14,889 nucleotides of DNA from GCA-020344715 sp050115935 (lineage in GTDB: Archaea; Thermoproteota; Bathyarchaeia; Bathyarchaeales; Bathyarchaeaceae): assembly GCA_050115935.1 (NCBI GenBank), contig JASFPO010000050.1:1-14889 (forward strand), written 5' to 3'. This document shows, one piece after another, positions 1-6,870 of the stretch; position 1 is the stretch's first letter; the number at the start of each line of letters is the position of its first letter. The position numbers and the translations under genes are program-made. Below the pieces are notes generated by a model, which saw only the letters and a program-made list of their open reading frames with translations, was not told the origin of the DNA and did not search any database.

Positions 1-12
1 AGGTGATTTGTT

Positions 13-231
13 ATGACTTGTTATTTCAGGCATCTTCAACAGATCTTCAAGAGAGCTGGAGTTGAGGTTACGAGTGAAAACAAACGAGAGATTGACAGAA
101 TCATTCACGGCATTGTAGGTGTTGAGTACAAGCATTGTCCAACTGCTTGGAAAGAAGTGAAGAAGCGAATAGCCGAAGATGAAGAGGGCTTTGTTTCCAA
201 ATTGAAGGGAGCATTAGCTGAGCATCCTTGA
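13..231 (+). CDS. small conserved-looking archaeal protein of unknown function
   Basis: A 72-residue protein begins at an ATG placed five bases after AGGTGAT (1-7), a near-perfect archaeal Shine-Dalgarno sequence, so the start is well supported. It opens with MTCYFRHL and is charged and apparently helical. There are only two cysteines (Cys3, Cys42), and no signal peptide or membrane segment. The middle part (REIDRIIHGIVGVEYKHCP) looks like a conserved core. I have the impression that short proteins starting MTCYFRHL recur in archaeal genomes, but I cannot name a function and give none. It is convergent with the PP-loop gene to its right, separated by 64 bases. Upstream context lies outside the window, so operon membership is unknown. 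Confidence 0.75.
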   Translation: MTCYFRHLQQIFKRAGVEVTSENKREIDRIIHGIVGVEYKHCPTAWKEVKKRIAEDEEGFVSKLKGALAEHP

Positions 232-248
232 GAGCATCATCCTCTAAC

Positions 249-263
249 TCCGCTTTTTCTTCC
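249..263 (+). terminator. possible T-rich terminator between convergent genes
   Basis: The 64-base gap between the two convergent genes contains a short pyrimidine tract with a run of five T (ctttttcttcc) shortly after the plus-strand stop codon. T-rich tracts are the usual archaeal termination signal. There is no convincing hairpin, and the assignment rests only on position and composition. Confidence 0.25.
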
Positions 264-295
264 ATCAGGCACGTGCATCTCTTTCTCTTACATTG

Positions 296-991
296 CTATC
301 TGAATTGACAAAAAATGCCCATTTTGGCAGGAATCAAATCACAATAGTAAAAGCGGTTTTCTCGATAAACAACTTCTCCTACTGTGCACAGTATCTTCTT
401 CTCAAATATTGGTCCGTTATATACAAATGAATGGAACTCTCCATTTTCACCGCAAGGGTCTACATTGGACGGAAGCTGAGACAGAAATTGCTTGTCAAAC
501 ACTCTTCCAGCAAAACTTTGATCTAGAACCTTTGAGTCGACACATGTAGTAATCGCCTTGAAGCCGAGATCTATAAATTCGTGAGCAAGGATATAGGTGT
601 CTTTCTTCCATATCGGGAAGATGCCTTTCATCCCCATCTTTGACAGATTGTCTTCTCGATACTTCCTCACATCCTCTAAGAATATGTCTCCAAAAACCAC
701 CGAGGAGACACCAACCTTCAGAAATCTTTCAAGAACGTTTCGCATTTTAGATCCATATTGTTCCATTGAATCATTCTTAGAAATGAACACCTTTTCAAGA
801 GGAAAACCCAACGAGACTGCTTGTTGCTCGAGCAAGATTCTCCTCACCCCATGCATGCTGATCCTATCATAATCCTCTGTTATTGTTGTCAATAAGCTCA
901 GTATCTCATAGTTGTTGGTCCTCTCAATTTCATGAAGTGCGAGAGCGCTATCTTTGCCCCCACTCCATGCAAGTATCACTTTTTCGGTCAT
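296..991 (-). CDS. diphthine--ammonia ligase family PP-loop ATPase (MJ0570-type)
   Basis: This 231-residue protein has the PP-loop SGGKDS at residues 10-15, which binds ATP in N-type ATP pyrophosphatases. It also has the family signature DPCGENGEFHSFVYNGP at 178-194 and an internal GDIFLEDVRKYRE block around 101-113. The length matches the MJ0570 domain family. In eukaryotes and archaea Dph6 forms the amide of diphthamide on elongation factor 2, using ATP and ammonium. The DPCGENGEF version of the motif is, to my knowledge, also found in bacteria that lack diphthamide. The family is therefore clear, but the exact substrate is not. The start ATG is preceded by an AGAGG sequence (minus strand), and a TATA box lies near 1043-1050. 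It is divergent from the thiolase-like operon and probably transcribed alone. Confidence 0.85.
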   Translation of the reverse strand: MTEKVILAWSGGKDSALALHEIERTNNYEILSLLTTITEDYDRISMHGVRRILLEQQAVSLGFPLEKVFISKNDSMEQYGSKMRNVLERFLKVGVSSVVFGDIFLEDVRKYREDNLSKMGMKGIFPIWKKDTYILAHEFIDLGFKAITTCVDSKVLDQSFAGRVFDKQFLSQLPSNVDPCGENGEFHSFVYNGPIFEKKILCTVGEVVYRENRFYYCDLIPAKMGIFCQFR

Positions 992-1042
992 ATCATGCCT
1001 CTATCTTCTTGAACAGACACTCAGTTACTGCGTATGACTGCC

Positions 1043-1050
1043 TATTTATA
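1043..1050 (-). promoter_or_regulatory. TATA box of the PP-loop gene
   Basis: Read on the minus strand this is TATAAATA, preceded by a purine-rich stretch that could be a BRE. The expected transcript start about 26 bases downstream is near 1021, leaving a leader of about 30 bases before the ATG at 991. The position and sequence fit an archaeal promoter well. Confidence 0.55.
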
Positions 1051-1084
1051 CATCCTATCCGAAGTTGAGCCATCATGGGATGCT

Positions 1085-1099
1085 CGAAAGGTTTATAGT
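1085..1099 (+). promoter_or_regulatory. BRE/TATA promoter of the thiolase-like/DUF35 operon
   Basis: CGAAAG followed by GTTTATAGT matches the archaeal BRE plus TATA layout. Transcription is expected to start near 1121, about 29 bases before the favoured ATG at 1150. With the minus-strand TATA at 1043-1050 it forms a compact divergent promoter region. Confidence 0.55.
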
Positions 1100-1149
1100 G
1101 TCAACGCTTCTACACTATTAGTTTCCCTCAACAAGAACAGGTGAAAAAA

Positions 1150-2307
1150 ATGGAAAACGTAGCAGTAGTTGGTATAGGATGCACGGGTTTTAATCCATTG
1201 ACCCCTGAAGTCTCATACAAAGAGATAATGTTCGAAGCAGCAACTCGAGCGTACGAAGATGCAAACGTGAATCCACGGAAAGACATCGACGCGTTCATCA
1301 CTTGCGGAGAAGACTACTGGGATGGCTTCAGCATCTTCGATGAATTTGTACCCGATCAACTGGGCGCAGTACTGAAGCATCTATTTACTGTCACGGCCGA
1401 CGGTCTAATGGGGATCGCAACCGCTTACATGCTTATCCACACAGGGCAATTCGATACAGTTGCGGTTGAAGCCCACAGCAAGGCCTCCGACATACTGACA
1501 TTTCATGACATCGTAGCTTTCGCCTTAGACCCGATATTCAACCGACCTCTAGGAGGACACCCCTACTACATTGCTGGATTAGAAATGACCCGCTTTCTAC
1601 ATGAAACTGGAACCACTAAGGAACAATGTGCTGAAGTTGTCGTTAAAAACAGGAAAAACGCCTTGGCAAACGCGGACGCAGCATATGGAGCGCAACTGAC
1701 AAAAGAAGACGTATTGCAATCGGAGCCAATGTTTCATCCGCTGAACCGCTTAGACATAAGCCCGCTTGCAGACGGGTGTATAATGTTAATCTTAGCGTCA
1801 AGACGTGCAGCAAAGAAGCTTTCAGACACTCCGGTGTGGGTCCGCGGAGTCGGCTGGAACTCAGACACGTCTTGGCTGGAATCGAGAGAGTGGGGAAGAG
1901 CCATATACACAGAACTGGCTGCAAACATGGCCTACAAAACAGCAGGAATCAGAAACCCCCGCAAAGAAATCCAATTCACAGAAGTCGACGACATGTTCTC
2001 TTACAAGGAACTCCAACACCTTGAAGCTCTGAGACTATGTAGACGTGGCGAAGCAGGCAAACTAACCGAAGAAGGCATAACTCAAAGAGACGGAGAAATG
2101 CCTGTGAATGTTTCTGGAGGCGCGCTTGGAATGGGATATGCTCCCGAAGTCTTGGGACTTCAAAGAGTTCTAGAAGCAGTCCTACAATTGCGTGGTCAGG
2201 CTGGCAGACGACAACTATGTGATGTCGAAACTGGATTGGCGCAGTCATGGCGGGGAATTCCAACAGCAACTGGTGCTGTGGCGGTTCTAAGCCGGGAGGT
2301 GAAGTAA
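1150..2307 (+). CDS. thiolase-fold protein lacking catalytic Cys/His (SCP-x-like), paralog 1
   Basis: This 385-residue protein has the SCP-x/archaeal thiolase layout: VAVVGIGCTGF at the N-terminus, ADGLMGIATAYMLIHTG where the nucleophile loop should be, and VNVSGGALGMGY near the C-terminus. A GTG at 1141 is possible, but AGGTGA (1139-1144) would then overlap it. That sequence is well spaced for ATG 1150, so I choose the latter. Motif alignment puts Thr82 at the nucleophilic Cys position. Asp280 (EVDDMF) and Tyr330 (GMGYAP) occupy the two oxyanion-hole histidine positions, and the C-terminal general-base Cys is absent. Ordinary thiolysis or Claisen condensation is therefore unlikely. Automatic annotation would probably call it acetyl-CoA acetyltransferase. 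It is followed two bases later by a paralog and then two DUF35 genes, so it probably acts in a heteromeric complex. The substrate is unknown. Confidence 0.85.
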   Translation: MENVAVVGIGCTGFNPLTPEVSYKEIMFEAATRAYEDANVNPRKDIDAFITCGEDYWDGFSIFDEFVPDQLGAVLKHLFTVTADGLMGIATAYMLIHTGQFDTVAVEAHSKASDILTFHDIVAFALDPIFNRPLGGHPYYIAGLEMTRFLHETGTTKEQCAEVVVKNRKNALANADAAYGAQLTKEDVLQSEPMFHPLNRLDISPLADGCIMLILASRRAAKKLSDTPVWVRGVGWNSDTSWLESREWGRAIYTELAANMAYKTAGIRNPRKEIQFTEVDDMFSYKELQHLEALRLCRRGEAGKLTEEGITQRDGEMPVNVSGGALGMGYAPEVLGLQRVLEAVLQLRGQAGRRQLCDVETGLAQSWRGIPTATGAVAVLSREVK

Positions 2308-2309
2308 GA

Positions 2310-3476
2310 ATGTTTGGGAAGAAAAGAGTTGCAATTGTAGGATCTGGACTCACGCTTTTCAGAAGAAACCTAAAGGAAACTGGCAAGGAGCTTTGTTATG
2401 AAGCCAGTAAAATGGCACTCGACTCAGCCGGACTGACATTAGATGACATTGAAAGCGTAGCCCTTGGAAGCGCACCAGATGCCTTTGACGGCATTCACAT
2501 GAAAGGCGAAAACATGTTGGATGGTGCGGGAGGACGACGGAAACCTTTCTCCAGAGTTTTCGTTGGTGGCGGCACAGGAGTCTTCTCTGCGAATGCAGGT
2601 TGGTGGCATGTTGCCTCTGGTCTCTTTGATACCTGTCTTGTCGTAGCCGAAGAAAAGATGTCCTCTTGCTATCCACATCCTGCCTACGCGTTTACAACCA
2701 TATTTGATCCAATAATGAGCCGCCCACTTGGAATCACTCTCATATGGATATTCGCCTTGGAAATGCACCGTTACATGCATCGTCACGGAATCAAAAAGGA
2801 GCAGATTGCACTTGTGTCTGTGAAAAACAAGCGAAACGCCCTAGATCATCCATGCGCACAGCTGGGAGCCAACATCACTGTTGAAGATGTGCTCAACTCA
2901 GAGGTTATGTGCTGGCCTGTACAACGTCTTGACATAAGCCCAACAAGCGACGGAGCAGCAGCCCTCGTTTTAGCATCTGAAGATGTAGCCAAGAAGATCA
3001 CTGATAATCCGATTTGGATTGACGGCGTCGGCTGGTGTATAGACTCAACCTACTGGACTAACCGTGACCTCTACTATCCTGATTATGTGGAATATGCAGC
3101 GAGAATGGCTTACAAGATGGCTGGAATCAAAAATCCCCCAAAGGAAATCGATGTAGCTGAACCCTATGACCCCTTTGACTATAAGGAACTGCACCACATG
3201 GAAGGCCTGCTTCTCTGCAAAAAGGGCGAAGCACCCAAGCTCACAGCAGAAGGTGTCACACAGAGAGACGGTGACCTACCCATCAATCCATCTGGAGGAC
3301 TACTTGGAGTAGGGAATCCAATCGCCGCTGCTGGATTAATGAAGGTGTGTGAAATCTTCTGGCAACTGCGAGGCGAAGCTGGCAAGAGGCAGATTCCAGG
3401 CGACCCGAGGACAGGTGTAGCTCAAGCTTGGGGCGACCTCATGCAATACGGTTCAGTCATTGTATTAAGGAGGTAG
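2310..3476 (+). CDS. thiolase-fold protein lacking catalytic Cys/His (SCP-x-like), paralog 2
   Basis: This 388-residue thiolase-fold protein starts at ATG 2310, seven bases after GGAGGTGA (2295-2302). An upstream in-frame start at 2247 would overlap the preceding gene by 61 bases and is unlikely. It is clearly related to the first paralog (shared NRKNAL/NKRNAL, RLDISP, ITQRDG/VTQRDG and QLRGEAG-type blocks). The nucleophile loop reads VGGGTGVFS, with Gly87 in place of the catalytic Cys. At the oxyanion-hole positions it has Tyr286 (EPYDPF) and Asn336 (GVGNPI) instead of His, and the C-terminal Cys is missing. The two paralogs thus retain complementary tyrosines. Known DUF35-partnered thiolase-fold enzymes include HMG-CoA-pathway thiolase, benzoylsuccinyl-CoA thiolase and the aldolase Ltp2. 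The missing residues point to aldolase-like or non-catalytic roles. Confidence 0.87.
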   Translation: MFGKKRVAIVGSGLTLFRRNLKETGKELCYEASKMALDSAGLTLDDIESVALGSAPDAFDGIHMKGENMLDGAGGRRKPFSRVFVGGGTGVFSANAGWWHVASGLFDTCLVVAEEKMSSCYPHPAYAFTTIFDPIMSRPLGITLIWIFALEMHRYMHRHGIKKEQIALVSVKNKRNALDHPCAQLGANITVEDVLNSEVMCWPVQRLDISPTSDGAAALVLASEDVAKKITDNPIWIDGVGWCIDSTYWTNRDLYYPDYVEYAARMAYKMAGIKNPPKEIDVAEPYDPFDYKELHHMEGLLLCKKGEAPKLTAEGVTQRDGDLPINPSGGLLGVGNPIAAAGLMKVCEIFWQLRGEAGKRQIPGDPRTGVAQAWGDLMQYGSVIVLRR

Positions 3477-3484
3477 AGAAAAAA

Positions 3485-3991
3485 ATGAGCGATAAGATTA
3501 AGAAATATCCAGGCCACCCATTGAAATCAGCTGAAATTAAAGAAGGAAAAGTTCCCACAGTTCGATGGAGACCCAAAGCCAAGTATCTCTGGAGCGCAGG
3601 CGTCGCAATGAGCCGATTCCTAAACGAATTGAAGAACGGCAGGATAGTTGCCACCAAATGCAGCGAATGTGGACGCATTATGGTTCCACCAAGAGCTTAC
3701 TGTGAACAATGCTTCAAACCAACCAGCAACTGGACCAACGTGGAAGACACGGGAACAATTAACACGTACTCTGTCTCATTTATCGCAAGCGACGCAAGCA
3801 GAATCAAAGAACCCATAATCGTTGCAATCATCGATTTAGACGGAGCCTCTCCAGGAATGGGCATCGTACATACACTTGGTGAAATCGATTGGAAAAAAGT
3901 TGAATTCGGCATGAAGGTGAAAGCTGTTTGGAAACCTCCCGAGGAACGCAAGGGCGCAATCACGGACATCAAATACTTCAAACCAGTTTAG
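3485..3991 (+). CDS. DUF35 zinc-ribbon/OB-fold acyl-CoA-binding partner protein, copy 1
   Basis: This 168-residue protein has the classic DUF35 layout. There is an N-terminal helix region (RFLNELKNGRIV), a zinc ribbon with Cys59, Cys62, Cys73 and Cys76 (CSECG, CEQCF), then a C-terminal OB fold. The latter contains TINTYSVSF, IIVAIIDLDGA, GMKVKAVW and a final DIKYFKP. I choose ATG 3485, 11 bases after AAGGAGG (3467-3473). An ATG at 3428 would lie inside the thiolase-like gene. DUF35 proteins bind thiolase-superfamily enzymes and can pass or hold CoA-linked intermediates. The extra 35-40 residues before the helix region are longer than the minimal domain. It sits directly behind the two thiolase-fold genes and is probably a subunit of their complex. 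Confidence 0.9.
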   Translation: MSDKIKKYPGHPLKSAEIKEGKVPTVRWRPKAKYLWSAGVAMSRFLNELKNGRIVATKCSECGRIMVPPRAYCEQCFKPTSNWTNVEDTGTINTYSVSFIASDASRIKEPIIVAIIDLDGASPGMGIVHTLGEIDWKKVEFGMKVKAVWKPPEERKGAITDIKYFKPV

Positions 3992-4007
3992 GAGGCGAAG
4001 AGAGAAA

Positions 4008-4481
4008 ATGTCAGTTGAAAAGATGAATGACCCAAGGCAAGTTCGACACTGGCCAGGCCACATGGAAACAGACTACATCTACACGCAAGGCGTAGCTGGC
4101 GAACGGTTCTTTAAGGAGATTAAGGAAAACGGTAGAATCACTGGAACTCGATGCAAACACTGCAATCTTGTTTATGTGCCTCCAAGAATTTACTGTGAAA
4201 GATGTTTCGAGAAGTTGGACGAATGGATAAGCGTGGGTATAAAAGGCACAGTTCATACGTTCGCAGTTGCTCATGTTGACGTAGACGGTTCCAAGCTAAA
4301 GCAACCAGTGATCTATGCAATGATAAAAATCCACGGCGCAGACGGCGGACTTGTTCACAAAATAGGCGAAGCCAACCCAAAAGACGTCAAGATAGGCATG
4401 CAGGTTGAAGCAGTCTTTGAACCCAGAGAAAAAAGAAAAGGCTCAATAAACGATATAAAACACTTCAAACCAGCAACCTAA
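4008..4481 (+). CDS. DUF35 zinc-ribbon/OB-fold acyl-CoA-binding partner protein, copy 2
   Basis: This 157-residue protein is a paralog of the preceding gene, with the same zinc ribbon (Cys49, Cys52, Cys63, Cys66: CKHCN, CERCF) and OB-fold blocks (TVHTFAVAHVD, VIYAMIKIHGADGG, MQVEAVFEPR, NDIKHFKP). The ATG at 4008 lies 12 bases after GGAGG, which overlaps the previous stop codon, so the two are translationally close. Two DUF35 genes for two thiolase-fold genes suggests matched pairs or an alpha-alpha'-beta-beta' assembly. The order within the operon is thiolase, thiolase, DUF35, DUF35 rather than alternating. The gene ends four bases into a possible convergent minus-strand small gene and is followed by a T-rich tract. 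Confidence 0.9.
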   Translation: MSVEKMNDPRQVRHWPGHMETDYIYTQGVAGERFFKEIKENGRITGTRCKHCNLVYVPPRIYCERCFEKLDEWISVGIKGTVHTFAVAHVDVDGSKLKQPVIYAMIKIHGADGGLVHKIGEANPKDVKIGMQVEAVFEPREKRKGSINDIKHFKPAT

Positions 4482-4666
4482 ATCTCCCTCTTTCCTCTCT
4501 TTTTGTAAGCAAGGCACCGAAAGACACCATTTTGGCAACGCTCGACAAGAGCGAATACTCTCCCACAGAGCCTATTATTGACACAATCAATGTAGCTGCA
4601 GACGGAATCTTGCCTAACTTCATTTGAAAATCCAATAAGATTGTTTTCTCTCTCAGTCACGCGCAT
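4478..4666 (-). CDS. possible small cysteine-rich protein
   Basis: A 62-codon minus-strand frame fills nearly all of the 262-base gap between the two operons. The product has five cysteines (Cys23, Cys28, Cys34, Cys44, Cys50) in a Cys-x4-Cys-x5-Cys-x9-Cys-x5-Cys spacing and a strongly basic C-terminus (KKRGKREI), which could suggest metal or nucleic-acid binding. There is no clear Shine-Dalgarno sequence. However, the TATA-like CTATATATG read on this strand (about 4687-4695) predicts a transcript start near 4665, that is, a leaderless mRNA starting at the ATG. It overlaps the end of the DUF35 gene by four bases. I recognise no family, and chance cannot be excluded. Confidence 0.35.
   Translation of the reverse strand: MRVTERENNLIGFSNEVRQDSVCSYIDCVNNRLCGRVFALVERCQNGVFRCLAYKKRGKREI
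4484..4506 (+). terminator. possible T-rich terminator after the DUF35 genes
   Basis: Immediately after the stop codon of the second DUF35 gene the plus strand is a pyrimidine tract ending in five T (ctctttttg). This is the typical composition of archaeal intrinsic terminators. No strong hairpin is visible. The same bases would encode the C-terminus of the possible minus-strand gene. Confidence 0.35.
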
Positions 4667-4686
4667 TGCAGGCGTATTTACCTAAA

Positions 4687-4695
4687 CATATATAG
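4687..4695 (+). promoter_or_regulatory. TATA box of the mutase operon, possibly bidirectional
   Basis: CATATATAG lies about 53 bases before the GTG start of the mutase gene, predicting a transcript start near 4717 and a leader of about 25 bases containing GGAGG (4729-4733). The element is close to palindromic. Read on the other strand it sits about 26 bases before the ATG of the possible minus-strand gene at 4666. Confidence 0.5.
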
Positions 4696-4743
4696 AAATA
4701 ACTGTGAATATGTTAGGATAAAATCGTTGGAGGCTTCAATAGC

Positions 4744-6426
4744 GTGTTTGATGAACGCAAGCTTCGTGAAATCTCGAAGGAAAAACAGAGATGGGAAACG
4801 ACAACTTTGCCAAACTGGATCAACAGACATTCTGAAAGAAAAGATGATTTTTCCACGCTTTCTGAAATACCATTAAAACGGCTGTACACGCCTGAGGACG
4901 TGAAACGCCAAGAGTACATGAAGGATCTGGGCTTTCCAGGAGAGCATCCCTTCACTCGAGGTCTACATGCAACAATGTATCGCGGTCGCCTTTGGACCAT
5001 GCGCCAATTCAGCGGTTTCGGCACCGCTAAACAAACCAATCAACGCTTCAAATACTTGCTCAAAGAAGGCGAAACAGGACTCAGCATCGCATTTGACTAC
5101 CCAACAATAATGGGCTACGACTCTGACCATCCCATGGCCCTAGGCGAAGTCGGCCAATGCGGTGTTGCAGTGTCTTCTCTCAAAGACATGGAGGTTCTTT
5201 TCGACGGCATCCCACTGGATAAGGTGAGCACATCCATGACAATTAATGGACCAGCCGCCATGCTTTTGGCCATGTACGTCGCCATAGGCGACCTGCAAGG
5301 CGTGCCGCGAGAGAAGCTTGACGGCACAACTCAAAACGACAATCTTAAAGAGTTTTTCGCCCAGAAGCTCTGCATCTTTCCACCCAAGCCTTCTCTGAAG
5401 CTGTCCACTGACATCATTGAATACTGCGCGCGTCACCTGCCTAATTGGAATCCCATAAGCATAAGTGGCTACCACATACGGGAAGCTGGTTCAAACGCTG
5501 TTCAAGAGTTGGCGTTCACCCTAGCTGATGGTATTGCCTACGTGGAATCAACAATTGAACGAGGGTTAAAAGTAGACGAGTTTGCGTCTAGGCTTTCGTT
5601 CTTCTTTGCATCACATAACGACTTCTTTGAGGAGATCGCCAAGTTCCGAGCTGCCCGAAGGCTTTGGGCGAGAATAATGAAAGAACGCTTCAACCCCAAG
5701 AGTCCTCGTTCTCTATGGATGCGAATGCACGTTCAAACATCAGGCTGCACTCTGACTGCTCAACAGCCGGCCAACAACATTACGCGGGTTGCATTTCAGT
5801 CTTTGGCCGCAGTTTTAGGCGGCACGCAGTCACTGCATACTAACTCTTTTGATGAAGCTTTGGCTTTGCCTTGCGAAGACGCCGTAAGAGTTGCGCTGCG
5901 GACTCAACAGCTTATTGCGCATGAAAGCGGCGTTGCTGACACCATTGACCCTTTGGGGGGGTCTTACTACGTTGAATATTTAACTGATGAAATGGAGGAA
6001 CGAGCCATGCGGTACATAGACAGAATAGAAGCCATGGGAGGAGTAACCTCTGCAATAGAAAAAGGGTTTCTCCAAAAAGAGATAGCAGACAGCGCCTACA
6101 AGTACCAGAAAGAAATCGAACGCAAACAAAGAACCCTGGTTGGAGTTAACGACTATACAGTTGAGAAAGACTGGATACCTATCGAACTTTTGCGCGTTCA
6201 TCCCAAAGTAGAAAAGGAGCAACTAGATGGACTGCAAAAGATGAAGAAAGAAAGAGACAGCAGGAAAGTAAAAGAAGCCCTAGACAAGTTGCATGATGAA
6301 GCTGACAAGGACAGAAACCTTATGCCAACCATAATAGAGGCTGTAAAAGCTTATGTAACACTTGGTGAAATTACCGAAGTGTTGCGCACCGTCTTCGGTG
6401 AATACCGCGAGTCAATAGTTATTTAG
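4744..6426 (+). CDS. icmA: B12-dependent acyl-CoA mutase large subunit, isobutyryl-CoA mutase type
   Basis: This 560-residue protein is the TIM-barrel (substrate) subunit of a methylmalonyl/isobutyryl-CoA mutase. It interconverts acyl-CoA carbon skeletons by radical chemistry with adenosylcobalamin. Recognisable blocks are TMRQFSGFG (85-93), YDSDHP (125-130), STSMTINGPAA (162-172), SISGYHIREAG (238-248, with catalytic His244) and LGGTQSLHTN (358-367). Substrate-selecting residues are decisive: Phe89 and Gln207 (FFAQKLCIFPP). Methylmalonyl-CoA mutase has Tyr and Arg there, whereas isobutyryl-CoA mutase has Phe and Gln. I therefore favour isobutyryl-/butyryl-CoA isomerisation, and automatic annotation would probably say methylmalonyl-CoA mutase. 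The start is GTG at 4744, 10 bases after GGAGG. The C-terminal 85 residues are charged and helical and replace the B12 domain, which is encoded separately downstream. Confidence 0.92.
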   Translation: MFDERKLREISKEKQRWETTTLPNWINRHSERKDDFSTLSEIPLKRLYTPEDVKRQEYMKDLGFPGEHPFTRGLHATMYRGRLWTMRQFSGFGTAKQTNQRFKYLLKEGETGLSIAFDYPTIMGYDSDHPMALGEVGQCGVAVSSLKDMEVLFDGIPLDKVSTSMTINGPAAMLLAMYVAIGDLQGVPREKLDGTTQNDNLKEFFAQKLCIFPPKPSLKLSTDIIEYCARHLPNWNPISISGYHIREAGSNAVQELAFTLADGIAYVESTIERGLKVDEFASRLSFFFASHNDFFEEIAKFRAARRLWARIMKERFNPKSPRSLWMRMHVQTSGCTLTAQQPANNITRVAFQSLAAVLGGTQSLHTNSFDEALALPCEDAVRVALRTQQLIAHESGVADTIDPLGGSYYVEYLTDEMEERAMRYIDRIEAMGGVTSAIEKGFLQKEIADSAYKYQKEIERKQRTLVGVNDYTVEKDWIPIELLRVHPKVEKEQLDGLQKMKKERDSRKVKEALDKLHDEADKDRNLMPTIIEAVKAYVTLGEITEVLRTVFGEYRESIVI

Positions 6427-6442
6427 GAGACCTGAATGTAGC

Positions 6443-6850
6443 ATGACAATGGAAAGAAAGATTCGAGTCTTAGTTGCCAAACCCGGTTTGGACAGCCACG
6501 ACAGAGGAGCAAAAATCCTTGCTCGTGCCCTAAGAGACGCTGGAATGGAAGTTGTCTACACTGGACTGAGACAAACACCGGCACAAATAGTTGAAACTGC
6601 ACTGCAAGAAGATGTCGACGTCATAGGTCTAAGCATACTATCTGGTGCACACACGGTTCTTTTCCCAAAGATAATGGAACTCATGAAAGAGAAACAAATG
6701 GACGATGTCCTCGTTTTCGCGGGAGGTATAATTCCTCAAGAAGATGTTCCTGCTCTAAGGAAAATCGGCATAAAAGAGGTCTTTGGACCAGGAACTTCAA
6801 CCACCATGCTAGTTGATTTTGTTCAAGAAAACGCCAAAAGAAGAAGATAG
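6443..6850 (+). CDS. icmB: B12-binding small subunit of the acyl-CoA mutase
   Basis: This 135-residue cobalamin-binding Rossmann domain carries the three base-off/His-on signatures. These are DSHDRG (Asp17-x-His19-x-x-Gly22, whose histidine replaces dimethylbenzimidazole as lower ligand), SIL at 64-66 and the GG pair at 94-95 (FAGGIIP). The length equals that of stand-alone small subunits of archaeal methylmalonyl-CoA mutase and bacterial isobutyryl-CoA mutase. It begins 16 bases after the large subunit, with AGGAG overlapping the preceding stop codon. A second ATG six bases downstream (6449) is an alternative start. It is expected to dock on the large subunit to form the complete enzyme. The symbol follows the Phe/Gln signature of its partner; by sequence alone it could equally be a methylmalonyl-CoA mutase small subunit. 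Confidence 0.92.
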   Translation: MTMERKIRVLVAKPGLDSHDRGAKILARALRDAGMEVVYTGLRQTPAQIVETALQEDVDVIGLSILSGAHTVLFPKIMELMKEKQMDDVLVFAGGIIPQEDVPALRKIGIKEVFGPGTSTTMLVDFVQENAKRRR

Positions 6851-6870
6851 CAACTGGATGCTGACAACCT

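Noticed and set aside
597..1068. Plus-strand frames of 91 and 61 codons opposite the PP-loop gene
   Set aside because: They overlap a gene with clear family motifs on the other strand, have no ribosome site and show no recognisable domain.
2247..2309. Extended N-terminus of the second thiolase-like protein from ATG 2247
   Set aside because: It would overlap the first gene by 61 bases, while ATG 2310 has a perfect ribosome site and starts right at the conserved VAIVGSG region.
1643..2386. Several minus- and plus-strand frames inside the first thiolase-like gene
   Set aside because: These are shadows of the coding strand: the real frame carries thiolase-fold motifs throughout and the alternatives do not.
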